From the NCBI GenBank assembly GCA_965247065.1, contig CBDFGN010000006.1, positions 4,588,001-4,652,000 on the forward strand: a stretch of DNA of 64,000 bases. Direction: 5' to 3'. Numbering within the stretch: position 1 is the first letter of the stretch; each line of letters starts with the position of its first letter. Position numbers and translations under genes: made by a program. Positions 1 to 9,574 of the stretch are shown here, in pieces. The notes under the pieces were generated by a model. It was not told where the DNA came from and did not search any database. It was given only the letters and a program-made list of their open reading frames with translations. The stretch is from CBDFGN01 sp965247065 (GTDB lineage Bacteria > Bacteroidota > Bacteroidia > Cytophagales > Cyclobacteriaceae).

Positions 1-990
1 GCTATCCATCAACTTCATCCAGGCCTTGGCAAACATGGGCCGATCCTCGGGGAGGTTAAAATACCAGGGGATGTACCCGATAATTTCCCTTACGTCCAAA
101 GGTTCAGTGTCCGGGTTGTATTCCCGCGGCATTACCGTGAAAAACGACAGGGAATCATTCCAGAGACGTTCTTGAACCAGGCCCTTAATGTGTTCAGCTT
201 TCATTCGGAAATCCAAAGAAGTTTTGTTCTCCCCCAAGATGTCTGCCAGCTTGGAAATGGCCATGGCATCTCCGTACATGTAGCTGTTGATGGTGGGCCG
301 AACAGCAGCGGTGAGAATCTCTGTTAGACTATTATTAATAACCTGCCCACTTGCACCGACCTCCATCCCGTCCCGGTCGTCGATCTGCCAGAAAAGTCGA
401 TCAGCGGCGTCCCTTTTTTCCCTCTCCCAAGCTTCATAATTTCGAATCAAACTGGGGAGCTTCTCCGAGATAAAGGTGTCGCCTCTGTTTATTTTGCTGT
501 ACGCCAGTAAGGCATCGGCCACCCAGAAGCTGTAGCTTCTCACGCCATCCCCAGCCTGGTTAAGCCAGAAATGGAAATAATCCTCCATATAAGTACGATC
601 GCGCAACCATCGGCCCTCATAAATATGATGCCCAGCTGCGCAGTTTATGGTATTGTGTTTACCAGCCTGGCCCACTTCGGGAAGAAATTCAGTGATCACA
701 AAACCGTCCGGAGTGGACTTGATGTGCTTTCGATAGGTCCACCACCGGAAGTAATAGGTCTTTTCCAGGTCCTTATCCGGAATGTCGATCAGGGGAATAT
801 TATGTTCCAGGAAATTCGACGCACTGTCGTTAGAAATATGTTGGATGTAAAGCTCATTGTCAACCCGGTTGAATTGCTCGACATAATGGGCGAAGTCCCT
901 GTACTGCAGCACGTTTAGATTTGTTTCCGGCTTGCATGTCGTCATCAGGATAATTATGCAGATTACAATTGGAAGGATAGCTTTTTTCAT
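1..990 (-). CDS. MGH1-like (GH63-related) glycoside hydrolase lipoprotein, 3' end outside window
   Basis: The frame is open from an ATG at 990 to the window edge, giving 330 residues, so the C-terminus is missing. It begins with a hydrophobic signal peptide ending in a Cys at about residue 19 (MTTC), which suggests a lipoprotein. Seen motifs are NTINCAAGHHIYEGRWLRD, FWQIDDRDGMEVGASG and TINSYMYGDAMAISKLA. These are characteristic of the (alpha/alpha)6-barrel family of mannosylglycerate-hydrolase-like enzymes (MGH1-like/GH63 clan), where the Asp-rich DRDGME loop lies in the active site. The likely role is hydrolysis of an alpha-linked glycoside in the periplasm; the substrate cannot be read from sequence. 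It lies 126 bases downstream of an MFS transporter on the same strand, so it may be the last gene of a transport and hydrolysis operon. Confidence 0.8.
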   Translation of the reverse strand, partial: MKKAILPIVICIIILMTTCKPETNLNVLQYRDFAHYVEQFNRVDNELYIQHISNDSASNFLEHNIPLIDIPDKDLEKTYYFRWWTYRKHIKSTPDGFVITEFLPEVGQAGKHNTINCAAGHHIYEGRWLRDRTYMEDYFHFWLNQAGDGVRSYSFWVADALLAYSKINRGDTFISEKLPSLIRNYEAWEREKRDAADRLFWQIDDRDGMEVGASGQVINNSLTEILTAAVRPTINSYMYGDAMAISKLADILGENKTSLDFRMKAEHIKGLVQERLWNDSLSFFTVMPREYNPDTEPLDVREIIGYIPWYFNLPEDRPMFAKAWMKLMDS

Positions 991-1116
991 TTATCCAAAG
1001 TAGTCAATTTTGATCCTGGGGCATCGGCTTCATCTGCGATTTCGACTTGGATTTATGGTATTAATCCTAAGGCCAACCATCCAATGGGGACCGCAGCCCG
1101 GGCTGTCCATAGCTCG

Positions 1117-2370
1117 CTATATTGGTTCAGCTTCTATCTTTCGAATAATAATGAAAATCAACAGAAAACTAATCGGATGGAACAGCCCTGAAAGGATAAA
1201 GGCTAGGTTATACCCATAATTCTTGATTAAAAAGCCTATTCCGAGGCTAAACAGCATCGCCCCGTAGGTGCCAAAGAATCCCATAAGGCCCGCTACCGAG
1301 CCGACAATCCGGGAAGGAAACATATCGGCCGCCAAGGTTTGTACCAAAGTTGACCAGCACTGATGACCAAACATGGCCAAACCAAAAAATATGAGAGCGG
1401 TGCCTAAGGAAGCCTGGGTGATGAGCAGCGAAGCCGGTAATAAGAATGCGGCTATTCCTAACGGAATTTTTCGCGACAGATCCAGAGAAATATTCCTTTT
1501 GATGAGGTAACTGCTAAACCAGCCTCCCAGAAAGCTCCCAGCCCCTGCGAAAACAAAGGGGATCCAGGCGTATGCCCCAATGGCCTTTATATCAAGATCT
1601 CTAACATCGGCGAGATATTTGGGAAGCCAGAAAATGAAAAAATACCAGGCGGCATCGGTAAAGAACTTTATTGTCAATAATCCCTGAATCTTGCGGTATT
1701 TAAACAGGCTGAGCCAGGGAATGTCAATGGAGTCAGGTTCCGAGCTTTCCCTGGCCAACTCCTGTTCTACATAATCCCTTTCTTCATTGCTCACTAATCG
1801 GCTCTTGGCCGGTTTAGCATATAGCAGCAACCAGATCACAGTCCATACCAAGCCAGCCGCTCCGGCTATCACGAAAGCCCATCGCCAGTCGAGCACCACG
1901 ATGATCAATGCAATCACAGGAGGTGCAATGGCCCCCCCAACGCTGGATCCCGTGTTGAAAATTCCAAACGCCATGGCGCGTTCCCTGGCCGGAAACCATT
2001 CGGAAACCACTTTTGCAGAACCAGGAAATCCACCACCCTCACCCATACCCAACAGAAATCTAGCAACTCCCAGTCCCGTTACGCTGGAGACCAGGCCATG
2101 CAGGACATTGGCCAACGACCACCAGGTGATCATGATGGCATAACCGATCCTTGAACCCAGTTTGTCGATGATTCTGCCCCCGACCGCATACATAGTCCCG
2201 TAAGCAAGGAGAAACAGACTATTGATAAACCCGTATTGCAAATCGCTGATGGGAAAGCTATTCCGTATTTCGACAATTGCGACGGGGAGATTTTGCCGGT
2301 CCAGGTAATTAATGGCGGTAGCCAGGGCGATCAAACCGACGATCCACCACCGGAAGCTCTTTATTCTCAT
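1117..2370 (-). CDS. MFS transporter, anion:cation symporter (hexuronate-type) family
   Basis: The 417-residue protein is almost entirely membrane helices, with about twelve predictable from hydrophobic stretches. The opening INYLDRQNLPVAIVEI is the usual start of the ACS family (ExuT, GarP, tartrate and phthalate carriers), and GMGEGGGFPGSAKVVSEWFP is the family loop after helix 4. ACS proteins import organic anions such as hexuronates or aldarates with H+ or Na+. The start ATG at 2370 is the only reasonable one, since the first helix follows directly. It starts 36 bases after the stop of the heme-binding lipoprotein gene and is probably co-transcribed with it. The neighbouring sulfatases and hydrolase suggest import of a sugar acid released outside the cell; this is inference. 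Confidence 0.87.
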   Translation of the reverse strand: MRIKSFRWWIVGLIALATAINYLDRQNLPVAIVEIRNSFPISDLQYGFINSLFLLAYGTMYAVGGRIIDKLGSRIGYAIMITWWSLANVLHGLVSSVTGLGVARFLLGMGEGGGFPGSAKVVSEWFPARERAMAFGIFNTGSSVGGAIAPPVIALIIVVLDWRWAFVIAGAAGLVWTVIWLLLYAKPAKSRLVSNEERDYVEQELARESSEPDSIDIPWLSLFKYRKIQGLLTIKFFTDAAWYFFIFWLPKYLADVRDLDIKAIGAYAWIPFVFAGAGSFLGGWFSSYLIKRNISLDLSRKIPLGIAAFLLPASLLITQASLGTALIFFGLAMFGHQCWSTLVQTLAADMFPSRIVGSVAGLMGFFGTYGAMLFSLGIGFLIKNYGYNLAFILSGLFHPISFLLIFIIIRKIEAEPI

Positions 2371-2406
2371 ATTGGCTGAGAGATTCCCTTCACCAGGTGC
2401 GGCCGG

Positions 2407-5340
2407 TTAATTCAGCTCAGCTAAAAACTGAATCAAATCACGAAATTCATCCGCCGTCATTCGCTGGTACAGGTTGGCGGGCATAAGTGAGTTTGGAAGA
2501 ATATTTTGTTCGGCAATTTCGTCGTAAGGAATAGCCATTCTTTTCCCATTTGCCAATATCATTTGAAGATGGCGCTTAGAATCCAGATCTTCATCCAATC
2601 TGCCCAGAACAGTTTCCTTCGCTTGGGTAGTTACGGAATATCCCGAATAGGCCGGACTAATAATGTCATCCGGATTCAGCACGCTTTCCAAAATTCTTTC
2701 TCTATTTGAGTTGCTTCCTACCTGGGAAAGATCCGGGCCAAATATCCCCCCTCTGCCATTGATCCTGTGACAGGAGCTACATAGATACCGGGTGCTAAAA
2801 AAGGTTCGTGCCCCGGCAATGCTGTTCCCATCATCCTGGCCCAGCTCTCTCCAAAACTCTTCAGACACAGCTGATTCTCCATCGGGAAGTGACTTTTTAT
2901 ACTCTTCTATCCATGGAGTTACCTCTGGATCATCAGCAATGGATTCCAAGCTACGAGTTGCCTCGTCCCGGATCGATTGATTTGTACTCTCGTTTTGGAG
3001 CAGGTCGAGAAGAATTCCTCTGGTCTCTTTGTTATTTCGTGCGCTGTTTGCAAGCCCAACGATGGCTTCCAACCGTATGTCCTCTCCACGATTGGCATCA
3101 GCGGCCACCTGCTGCAAGATCCTTACCACCAGATCATCCCCGGTTCTGGCATTCAGGGAGCGAATGGTCTCAATTTGAAAGCTGGAATTAGGCTCCTGCG
3201 CGAATTTCTCCAGAACCTCAACATCCAGGTCAGCGTGGTTAGGGTTTATCGCAGATAGCGCCCGGGACCTGATTTCATAATTAAGGGTTGTATTGCTAGC
3301 CGTTGTAAGAAGAAACTTCTGCCTCTTGTAAAAGCTCTTCTTCACATGTTCGTCTCCTTCCATGAAGTGAATGTCCTGATTGAATGCGCCATCCAGGTAT
3401 TGAAAGGTAACTACATAGGCATCGAACAGCTCGGGTGATATTTTGGTGACTTTCGAGAATGACTCCTCCACATCCCCTCGGAAACTTTTGAGGTTATCCT
3501 CAGCAATCCATTTAAGTACAGTTATACGGTTAGTAGTAGATTGATCGCTGAGAAACGCAGGAACTACTTCTTTCCCTTTTTCAGATCCCGACCGGCGGAG
3601 GCAAAGGACTGATCCTAATCGAATGTTGGAATCAGGGCTTCTGGCGAACTCTAGAAGATAATCAACGTTCTCAGGCTTACCGAAAGTGTGGATTAAAGCT
3701 GTATGAATAAAAGGGTCTTCATCCCCGAATAACTCTACGACCGATTCAAAAGACCCTCTAGAACTCAAGCCATAAATTGCTTCACGAATGACAAAAGGGG
3801 AATTGGCACTTTTTATCAAGTCAATGAAAAACTGTTCTTCTGAAATGATGTTTTGCTCAATGATCATTCTTACCGCTGCCGCCCGAAGGAGGTCGTTTTC
3901 TTCATCTAGGGCTAATTCAAGAAAACTTTCCAGCCCCGAATGATTGTTCAATTGTGCGGACCAAAGAAGATTCATTTTACCGCGATCGCTTAGTTCATTT
4001 GAGCGAAAAATGTCTTTCAATGCCGTGCCGTGTTTTGAGATGACCAGATCAGCAGCTACTGCTCTAACACGCGAATCACGGGCGTTCAAGGATCCCATCA
4101 ACTCCTGTTTTGATTGCTCTTCTAATGATGAGAAATTACTGACCTGCCGATCATTTTCGGAGCTTGATACTCTCCAGATCCTGCCCTGACCGTGAACCGC
4201 GTAGGAGACACTCGCCCAATCGGTAACGATAACCCCAGCGTTATTGTCAAGGGCTAATCCTACCGGATAAAAATCTCTTTGACCTTTAACAAAACTTTGA
4301 GCCTCAGCAGTAAAGGAACTTTCTTTTGGTTTAAGCTGGAAACTTTGAATCTCATTGTCACCCCAGGAAGTCACCAATAAAGATCCCTGGGTCGAGTTTC
4401 CCAATTTGTCCTGTTCATAGAACAAAACCCCGCTTGGGGCCTCACCAGTGCCCGCCACCATAGGAAGCGTGCCAGGGATCTGACCAAACCAGGAGGTCAA
4501 AGGACTGAGTCCGTCACGACCGTGTTGAAATTGAAAGCCATAGTTGCCGCCTTTGACAATATGCAGGAGCCGGCAGGGCGGCCTGGAATCCGGATCGTTT
4601 TCTACGGCAAAGAGATTACCAAAAGGATCGAATGTCATGGCAAAACAGTTCCAGATTGCAGTGCCTATTCTTTCCAGATTCGAACCATCCATATTGCATC
4701 GGTAAAGACTGCCACCTTCCCTTTCCTTGCCAATAATCATCGTGCCGTCAGAACCGGAAATCTTGTATGGAGCCCCAAAATTTTCTCCGCACTGAAAATA
4801 TATTTTGCCATCAGGACTAACCACAAGGCCTGACATGCCGTTATGAGGAAAATCTTCCTCAGTCTCCAGCGAAATGAGGATATCGCGGTCGTCCGCGACA
4901 TTGTCTCCATCGTGATCCGTGAATTGAATTATGGACGCCCTGGTTATTAACAGCACTTTGCCGTTTCTGGTGAAAGAAATCGACATGCCATCCGTAAAAT
5001 CCCTGGCGAACTCAGTGATTTGCTTTTCGCTGTCCGAATCTATGTGCCCGCTAAAAACAAGGATTCTGTCATATTCCGGCCCGGAATAATCATCCTGTCT
5101 GACATGGGTGTGATTCTCGATCACCCAAATCCTGTTTTGATCGTCCACCTGAACGCCGGTTGGAGTCACGATATCCGGCTCTTTTGCCAATAGCTCAATC
5201 TGCACCCCGTCAATAAGGACCTGTGGTGCGTTTTCGAGGTCTGATAACAAATCGCCATCCGCCGATCGGTTACAACCTACGAAAAGACCGCTCCACAATA
5301 AGGCCAAAAATTGAATTGTCCATTTAGGCGTTCTCATCAT
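2407..5340 (-). CDS. PVC-type heme-binding lipoprotein: glucose-dehydrogenase-like propeller, HEAT-like repeats, cytochrome c
   Basis: The 977-residue protein starts with a lipoprotein signal (GLFVGC, Cys about residue 23). Residues about 40-400 form a membrane-bound-dehydrogenase propeller (TIGR02604-like), with PTGVQVDDQNRIWVIENHTH, DFPHNGMSGLVVSPDGKIYF and FDPFGNLFAVEND. Residues about 400-800 are alpha-helical HEAT-like repeats. The C-terminus carries a cytochrome c domain with CSSCH at about residues 854-858, then GRGGIFGPDLSQVG. The family is common in Planctomycetes and some Bacteroidota. It is thought to be an outer-surface or periplasmic redox enzyme acting on sugars, but the substrate is unknown. 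It is followed by an MFS carrier and a glycoside hydrolase on the same strand. Confidence 0.88.
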   Translation of the reverse strand: MMRTPKWTIQFLALLWSGLFVGCNRSADGDLLSDLENAPQVLIDGVQIELLAKEPDIVTPTGVQVDDQNRIWVIENHTHVRQDDYSGPEYDRILVFSGHIDSDSEKQITEFARDFTDGMSISFTRNGKVLLITRASIIQFTDHDGDNVADDRDILISLETEEDFPHNGMSGLVVSPDGKIYFQCGENFGAPYKISGSDGTMIIGKEREGGSLYRCNMDGSNLERIGTAIWNCFAMTFDPFGNLFAVENDPDSRPPCRLLHIVKGGNYGFQFQHGRDGLSPLTSWFGQIPGTLPMVAGTGEAPSGVLFYEQDKLGNSTQGSLLVTSWGDNEIQSFQLKPKESSFTAEAQSFVKGQRDFYPVGLALDNNAGVIVTDWASVSYAVHGQGRIWRVSSSENDRQVSNFSSLEEQSKQELMGSLNARDSRVRAVAADLVISKHGTALKDIFRSNELSDRGKMNLLWSAQLNNHSGLESFLELALDEENDLLRAAAVRMIIEQNIISEEQFFIDLIKSANSPFVIREAIYGLSSRGSFESVVELFGDEDPFIHTALIHTFGKPENVDYLLEFARSPDSNIRLGSVLCLRRSGSEKGKEVVPAFLSDQSTTNRITVLKWIAEDNLKSFRGDVEESFSKVTKISPELFDAYVVTFQYLDGAFNQDIHFMEGDEHVKKSFYKRQKFLLTTASNTTLNYEIRSRALSAINPNHADLDVEVLEKFAQEPNSSFQIETIRSLNARTGDDLVVRILQQVAADANRGEDIRLEAIVGLANSARNNKETRGILLDLLQNESTNQSIRDEATRSLESIADDPEVTPWIEEYKKSLPDGESAVSEEFWRELGQDDGNSIAGARTFFSTRYLCSSCHRINGRGGIFGPDLSQVGSNSNRERILESVLNPDDIISPAYSGYSVTTQAKETVLGRLDEDLDSKRHLQMILANGKRMAIPYDEIAEQNILPNSLMPANLYQRMTADEFRDLIQFLAELN

Positions 5341-5613
5341 CGGATTTTTTCGAATTTTTGGGAAAAGACTGGTCAGAGGTATTGGGAATTCGGGGTTCTA
5401 AAGTAATCAATTTCTACCTGTTAGTATATTTTCAACGATAGTGTCCTCTCACTTTATTGGCTGAAACATTCGCAGGATTTTTGATTACAAATCAATGTGG
5501 TTTAGTGATCAAATCGCCAATCCTTTTGATTTTAGACCGCAGGCCACCAATCGAGTATTCGTCAAATGATGAATCCTCACCGAGAAAGGCCAGCAGCTGT
5601 GATCACGCAAACA

Positions 5614-6756
5614 CTATACTCTTTCCAATTTAACGGGATAGGTATTATCAGCATTCCATTGGCAGATGTAAACGTTTTTGTCGTCATCAATGCAAACGTC
5701 ATGACCGTGTTTTATGATCGGCTGATCCTGAAGCATTAGTTGTAATTCGCCGTTTACGTATTTCGGCTCGGTACCTCCTGGGTTGGAGATCACCTTGTTG
5801 TTTTTATCCAGGATCGTGACAAAACCGGAATACGGGTTATTGGAATAGGGATGAGATTCAGAATCCCCGACTACAAATTTTATTTTGGAAGACCAACACA
5901 CCCCGGCATACAAGTTCTCACCATTAATGACCGGCCGGCAGACGAAGGCCCCCGGAAAACACATGGTTTCAAGGTATTTTCCATCCAAGGTGAAGCGCTT
6001 AAAGCAATTGTGTGCTCTTGAGGTAACCAACAGGGTTGGATTGCTATCATCGCGATCATCAATGCAAACTCCATGGGCCGTCTGGAACTGATCTTCTCCA
6101 TCGCCTCGACCTCCTCCAATTTTCCGAATGAACTCTCCATCCTGAGTAAACTGCAGCACATATTGAGATCCATACCCATCGGCAACGTAGATGTCTCCAT
6201 TTGGACCCACTGCCGATTCTGTGGGTGAGAACTTATCCTCTTCTGCGTAGGCTCCATATTTTGATGGATGTCCGATGCGCAATAATTCCCGACCATATAA
6301 AGTTGCCTTGATCATCGTGCCCTCGGTATCGCAAATGAACAGAAATTCTTCACCGCCGGCTTCCCACAATGTCAATCCATGACCTCCTTCATAGCTGACT
6401 CCCCAGGAATCGAGCAGCTTGCCTGATTTATCGTAGATCAGAATATTGTTCTTGACGTGATCACCAACCATTATAAGCCGTCCTTTTGAGTCCTGGACCA
6501 TTTCATGGCAGTTCGTCACCGGCGTTTTGGCTGGATCCAGGTCTCCCCATTCCTTGTGAACCCGGTATTTAAAATCCCCGTGTCCGACAATTTCCTTACC
6601 CATCGCAGACCTGCCCATGATGATATTAAAGGGAGGGATAAATAAGGCTCCAGCAGATATTGCGGTTGAAGCTTTTATGAATTTTCGGCGCCTGATCTTT
6701 TTTGTTTTCATGATCATGTTTGTTTTCATGTTTGAAAGACTTTTGAATTTTTTCAT
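5614..6756 (-). CDS. Tat-exported NHL/six-bladed beta-propeller protein
   Basis: A twin-arginine signal is visible as RRRKFIKAS followed by a hydrophobic segment (about residues 22-45). The mature part has repeated NHL-like blades: GRLIMVGDHVKNNILIYDKS, GPNGDIYVADGYGSQYVLQF, HGVCIDDRDDSNPTLLVTSR and HGHDVCIDDDKNVYICQWN. Proteins of this type occur beside sulfatases and dehydrogenases in Planctomycetes and Bacteroidota; no catalytic activity is established. In-frame Met codons lie at residues 1, 10, 14 and 16; the start at 6756 is the longest, and a start at residue 16 would place the twin Arg nearer the N-terminus. It is separated from the downstream heme protein by 273 bases, where I see no gene. 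Confidence 0.8.
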   Translation of the reverse strand: MKKFKSLSNMKTNMIMKTKKIRRRKFIKASTAISAGALFIPPFNIIMGRSAMGKEIVGHGDFKYRVHKEWGDLDPAKTPVTNCHEMVQDSKGRLIMVGDHVKNNILIYDKSGKLLDSWGVSYEGGHGLTLWEAGGEEFLFICDTEGTMIKATLYGRELLRIGHPSKYGAYAEEDKFSPTESAVGPNGDIYVADGYGSQYVLQFTQDGEFIRKIGGGRGDGEDQFQTAHGVCIDDRDDSNPTLLVTSRAHNCFKRFTLDGKYLETMCFPGAFVCRPVINGENLYAGVCWSSKIKFVVGDSESHPYSNNPYSGFVTILDKNNKVISNPGGTEPKYVNGELQLMLQDQPIIKHGHDVCIDDDKNVYICQWNADNTYPVKLERV

Positions 6757-6859
6757 TCGACATTAATTCGACATTAACCCAATATTGAATTGTGCCTGAT
6801 ATGATCTATACAGGGTAGCTGGCAACTTTCAAAAAAGGTAATCATATTTCACAATAGGG

Positions 6860-7114
6860 TCAAGTTTTTGATGCTAAGCTTTTGAGTAATGGAATTCCGC
6901 TGGACTCGTAGAAGTAAGCTTTCTGCAGTTTGTCATCCATTGGAGATTTTATCTCTACAATTTTAAAAGCTTCGCTCCATTTTGACGCTTCTGTTGTCGT
7001 AGCCGATGTATCGCTTTCCTGACCTATTTTGCGGATAGCACCATGATTTTTTTCAATTACCAAGCCTGCCAAAAGGCTTGAGGCAATTGTGAGAATGAAT
7101 GCTGTTGTGTTCAT
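6860..7114 (-). pseudogene. Truncated N-terminal stub of an alpha/beta-hydrolase-type esterase or peptidase
   Basis: The 84-codon frame has a signal-peptide-like start (MNTTAFILTIASSLLAGLV). It then reads FKIVEIKSPMDDKLQKAYFY and SSGIPLLKSLA, and stops. From memory of Bacteroidota prolyl-oligopeptidase-like and acetylxylan-esterase-like proteins, this matches the segment before the first beta strand of the hydrolase fold (typically ending PLIVSLHTWSG). The frame ends exactly where the fold should begin, and none of the catalytic GxSxG region follows. I read it as the remnant of a deleted gene. It could also be a genuine small exported protein. Confidence 0.4.
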
Positions 7115-7226
7115 AAGTCTGCGTGTTCTTATTTGAATCCAGAGAGAATCAATTCCGGTTTTCCAACATCTCCCCGCTGATCGAAAATATTATTTAGAAC
7201 ACAAACTCCCTAGCTCTGGCGTCAAT

Positions 7227-8606
7227 TCAGAATCCCCATACCTCCGGTATATCAAAATCTTCCGGATACTCATTTCCTGGCAAGAAGGGAGGAGCCGCCT
7301 CCCGCCCGTAAGCACTTAGTCTTTGCTTAAGTTTCTCGAGTCGAACTGCTTCAGTCGAAGCAAGGTTATTTTTCTCCCCGGGATCTTCTGCCAGATTATA
7401 CAATTCGTATACATCTTCACCGCCTCCTTCTTCCTCCAGTGCTCCGAAGCGTCCATTCCATACAAGCTTCCAGTCTCCGACCCGTATGGCCCCACGAAAA
7501 GGGGTATGATCTAATAATATATCAGCATGTGGTGAAGGGCGGTTATCTAATATGGAAGGCCAGGCATCTTTTCCATCAAGGACCAAGTCCTGTACAGATG
7601 AACCTCCGACCAATTTGATCAAGGTAGGATAGATGTCCACCATGTGTAAGGGTGCGTAAATCTTTTTCTCTGCTGGTAGTTTTCCTGGCCAGTTTAGGAT
7701 GGCTGGAACCATTAAACCCCCTTCATAAACAGTGCCCTTGCCAGCTCGAAGATTCCCATTATCTGCAATTCCTTTAACACCTCCATTGTCTGAAAAAAAC
7801 ATGATCAATGTTTCATCCAGGATGCCTTTAACTGAAAGGGCCCCAATAATTTCCCCAATAGCATGGTCCATGTGGGAAACCATTGCCAAATAGGTTCTGC
7901 GCTTTTCATCCTCCACTTCCCGGTACATCTCTAAGTAGGGTTCTACCGCTTGAAAGGGACTGTGTGGAGCATTAAATGGGACATATAAAAAGAGCTTTTG
8001 AGAGGTATCATGCTCCTGTATAATACGAACCGCCTCCCTGCCAATCAGTTCAGTAGTATAACCTTCATCTGTATTAACCCTATCCTGTTTGTGCCAGTCA
8101 AGTCCACCATCGCGAATGTGGGTAAAATAGTCCAACATGCCATTGTAATGGCCATATTGTAGGTCAAAGCCTCGTTGAGTTGGTAGATAGCCGGAGTGGT
8201 TATGTCCCAGGTGCCATTTTCCGATTATTGCCGTTCGATACCCCACATCCTGTAACGCATTGGCCAGGGTCCGCTCCGCTCGGGGCAGACCATACGAGGC
8301 CCAGGGCCTAACCACATTTGACTGTAGACCTGTCCGAATAGGATATCTACCCGTTAGCAGGGCAGCCCTGGTTGGGGAGCAAACAGATTGTGCATAAAAT
8401 TGTTCCAGTCGAACCCCACCTTCGGCCAGCCGATCAATGTGTGGCGTTTTCACATTTCCCCCATGATAACCAACATCCTTCCAACCCAGGTCGTCTGCCA
8501 GCAAAAGCACGATATTTGGTCTAGAAGCTACCTCTTTAGAAGAATGAGTGTTGCAAGCCGTCAGCGAAAGAAGACATAGCCCTGAGACAAGATTAGTGGG
8601 TGTCAT
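7227..8606 (-). CDS. Type I sulfatase (arylsulfatase A-like), lipoprotein
   Basis: I choose the ATG at 8606 because it gives a clean lipoprotein signal ending LSLTAC (Cys 18). The longer frame to 8705 would overlap the upstream dehydrogenase gene. The 459-residue protein shows NIVLLLADDLGW (metal-binding Asp pair), SVCSPTRAALLTGRYPIRTG with the formylglycine Cys near residue 76 (CxPxR), GKWHLGH, and MFFSDNGG near the second metal site. It is a sulfate-ester hydrolase needing conversion of Cys to formylglycine by a maturase not seen here. Its stop lies about 110 bases before the alpha/beta-hydrolase stub, and its start is 29 bases after the stop of a short-chain dehydrogenase. Export suggests desulfation of an external glycan. 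Confidence 0.92.
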   Translation of the reverse strand: MTPTNLVSGLCLLSLTACNTHSSKEVASRPNIVLLLADDLGWKDVGYHGGNVKTPHIDRLAEGGVRLEQFYAQSVCSPTRAALLTGRYPIRTGLQSNVVRPWASYGLPRAERTLANALQDVGYRTAIIGKWHLGHNHSGYLPTQRGFDLQYGHYNGMLDYFTHIRDGGLDWHKQDRVNTDEGYTTELIGREAVRIIQEHDTSQKLFLYVPFNAPHSPFQAVEPYLEMYREVEDEKRRTYLAMVSHMDHAIGEIIGALSVKGILDETLIMFFSDNGGVKGIADNGNLRAGKGTVYEGGLMVPAILNWPGKLPAEKKIYAPLHMVDIYPTLIKLVGGSSVQDLVLDGKDAWPSILDNRPSPHADILLDHTPFRGAIRVGDWKLVWNGRFGALEEEGGGEDVYELYNLAEDPGEKNNLASTEAVRLEKLKQRLSAYGREAAPPFLPGNEYPEDFDIPEVWGF

Positions 8607-8635
8607 AAAATCTAAAAATGTACCTGTATAGTACC

Positions 8636-9412
8636 TCATTGGGCTATCCATCCCCCATCTATTGAGAAAAGGGAACCCGTAACAAAACTGGAAGCCGGGC
8701 TGCAAAGATAAAGTGCCAGGGCTCCTATTTCATGTAATTCTCCCACACGACCCATGGGAATTTTGCCGGCAAAGGCGGCAAAAGCCTCAGGGTCTTTCTT
8801 GAGGGGTAAGATGATATCTGTATCAAAAGGACCTGGCAATAGGGCGTTTACTGTTATTTTTTGCTTGGCCAATTCAATTCCAAGGGAACGAGTGAGCTGA
8901 ACAACCGCCCCCTTGCTGGTTGAGTAGGGCGTTCTTTCGGGAATTGACACCACACCGATCATGGAGGAAATATTCAGTATGCGACCATAATTCTGTTGTT
9001 TCATGATCGGCACCACTTCCTTGCAAGCACCCCATGAGCCCGTGATATTTACTCCCATTACTTTCTCAAAGTCCTCATAGGACAGATCCTCGATCGCTCC
9101 CCGAATGTTTATTCCTGCCGAATTGACTAGAATATCGATCCTGCCCAGCTGCCCGTGGGTTTCCTTGACAGCGTTTGAGATCTCGGAACTTTCAAGGACG
9201 TCGCACCCGTGACTGATACAGTTTACTTGATATTCATCTTTAATCATTTGGACCGCTTGGGCAGATTTATGGTCATCCCGGGCCGCAATGGCAATATTGG
9301 AACCCGCTTCCGCAAGTGCTTTGGCTATTTCTAATCCAAGACCCCTATTCCCACCGAAGATTAATGCCGATTGTCCATCCAGTTTGAATTGTTCTAAGGT
9401 TTTATTACTCAT
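8636..9412 (-). CDS. SDR-family NAD(P)-dependent oxidoreductase
   Basis: The 258-residue length is typical of classical short-chain dehydrogenases. Visible motifs are the cofactor loop FGGNRGLG (a variant of TGxxxGxG), NSAGI, the catalytic Ser in ISSMIG, YSTSK with the active-site Tyr and Lys, and the C-terminal SIDGGW. It is cytoplasmic with no signal peptide. The closest general type is a sugar-acid or 3-oxoacyl dehydrogenase such as gluconate 5-dehydrogenase; the exact substrate cannot be assigned. It lies 29 bases upstream of the sulfatase on the same strand, so the two probably share a transcript, with sugar processing after desulfation as the inferred link. Confidence 0.88.
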   Translation of the reverse strand: MSNKTLEQFKLDGQSALIFGGNRGLGLEIAKALAEAGSNIAIAARDDHKSAQAVQMIKDEYQVNCISHGCDVLESSEISNAVKETHGQLGRIDILVNSAGINIRGAIEDLSYEDFEKVMGVNITGSWGACKEVVPIMKQQNYGRILNISSMIGVVSIPERTPYSTSKGAVVQLTRSLGIELAKQKITVNALLPGPFDTDIILPLKKDPEAFAAFAGKIPMGRVGELHEIGALALYLCSPASSFVTGSLFSIDGGWIAQ

Positions 9413-9574
9413 GTCATTAGTATTATTTACAGCAATTTCTCTCCCTCTTTCTTACTTTTTATTCAATGGCCTTCAAAAATGGCATGGATTGAGATGAAAT
9501 TCCAGTCCGGGTCTGACTCTAAGCATGAATTCATTCACTCATTCACAGAAGAAGGGGCAATTAACCGGATGGGC

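Noticed and set aside
8607..8705. Upstream start for the sulfatase at 8705
   Set aside because: It would overlap the SDR gene and lacks a signal peptide; the ATG at 8606 gives a clean lipoprotein signal.
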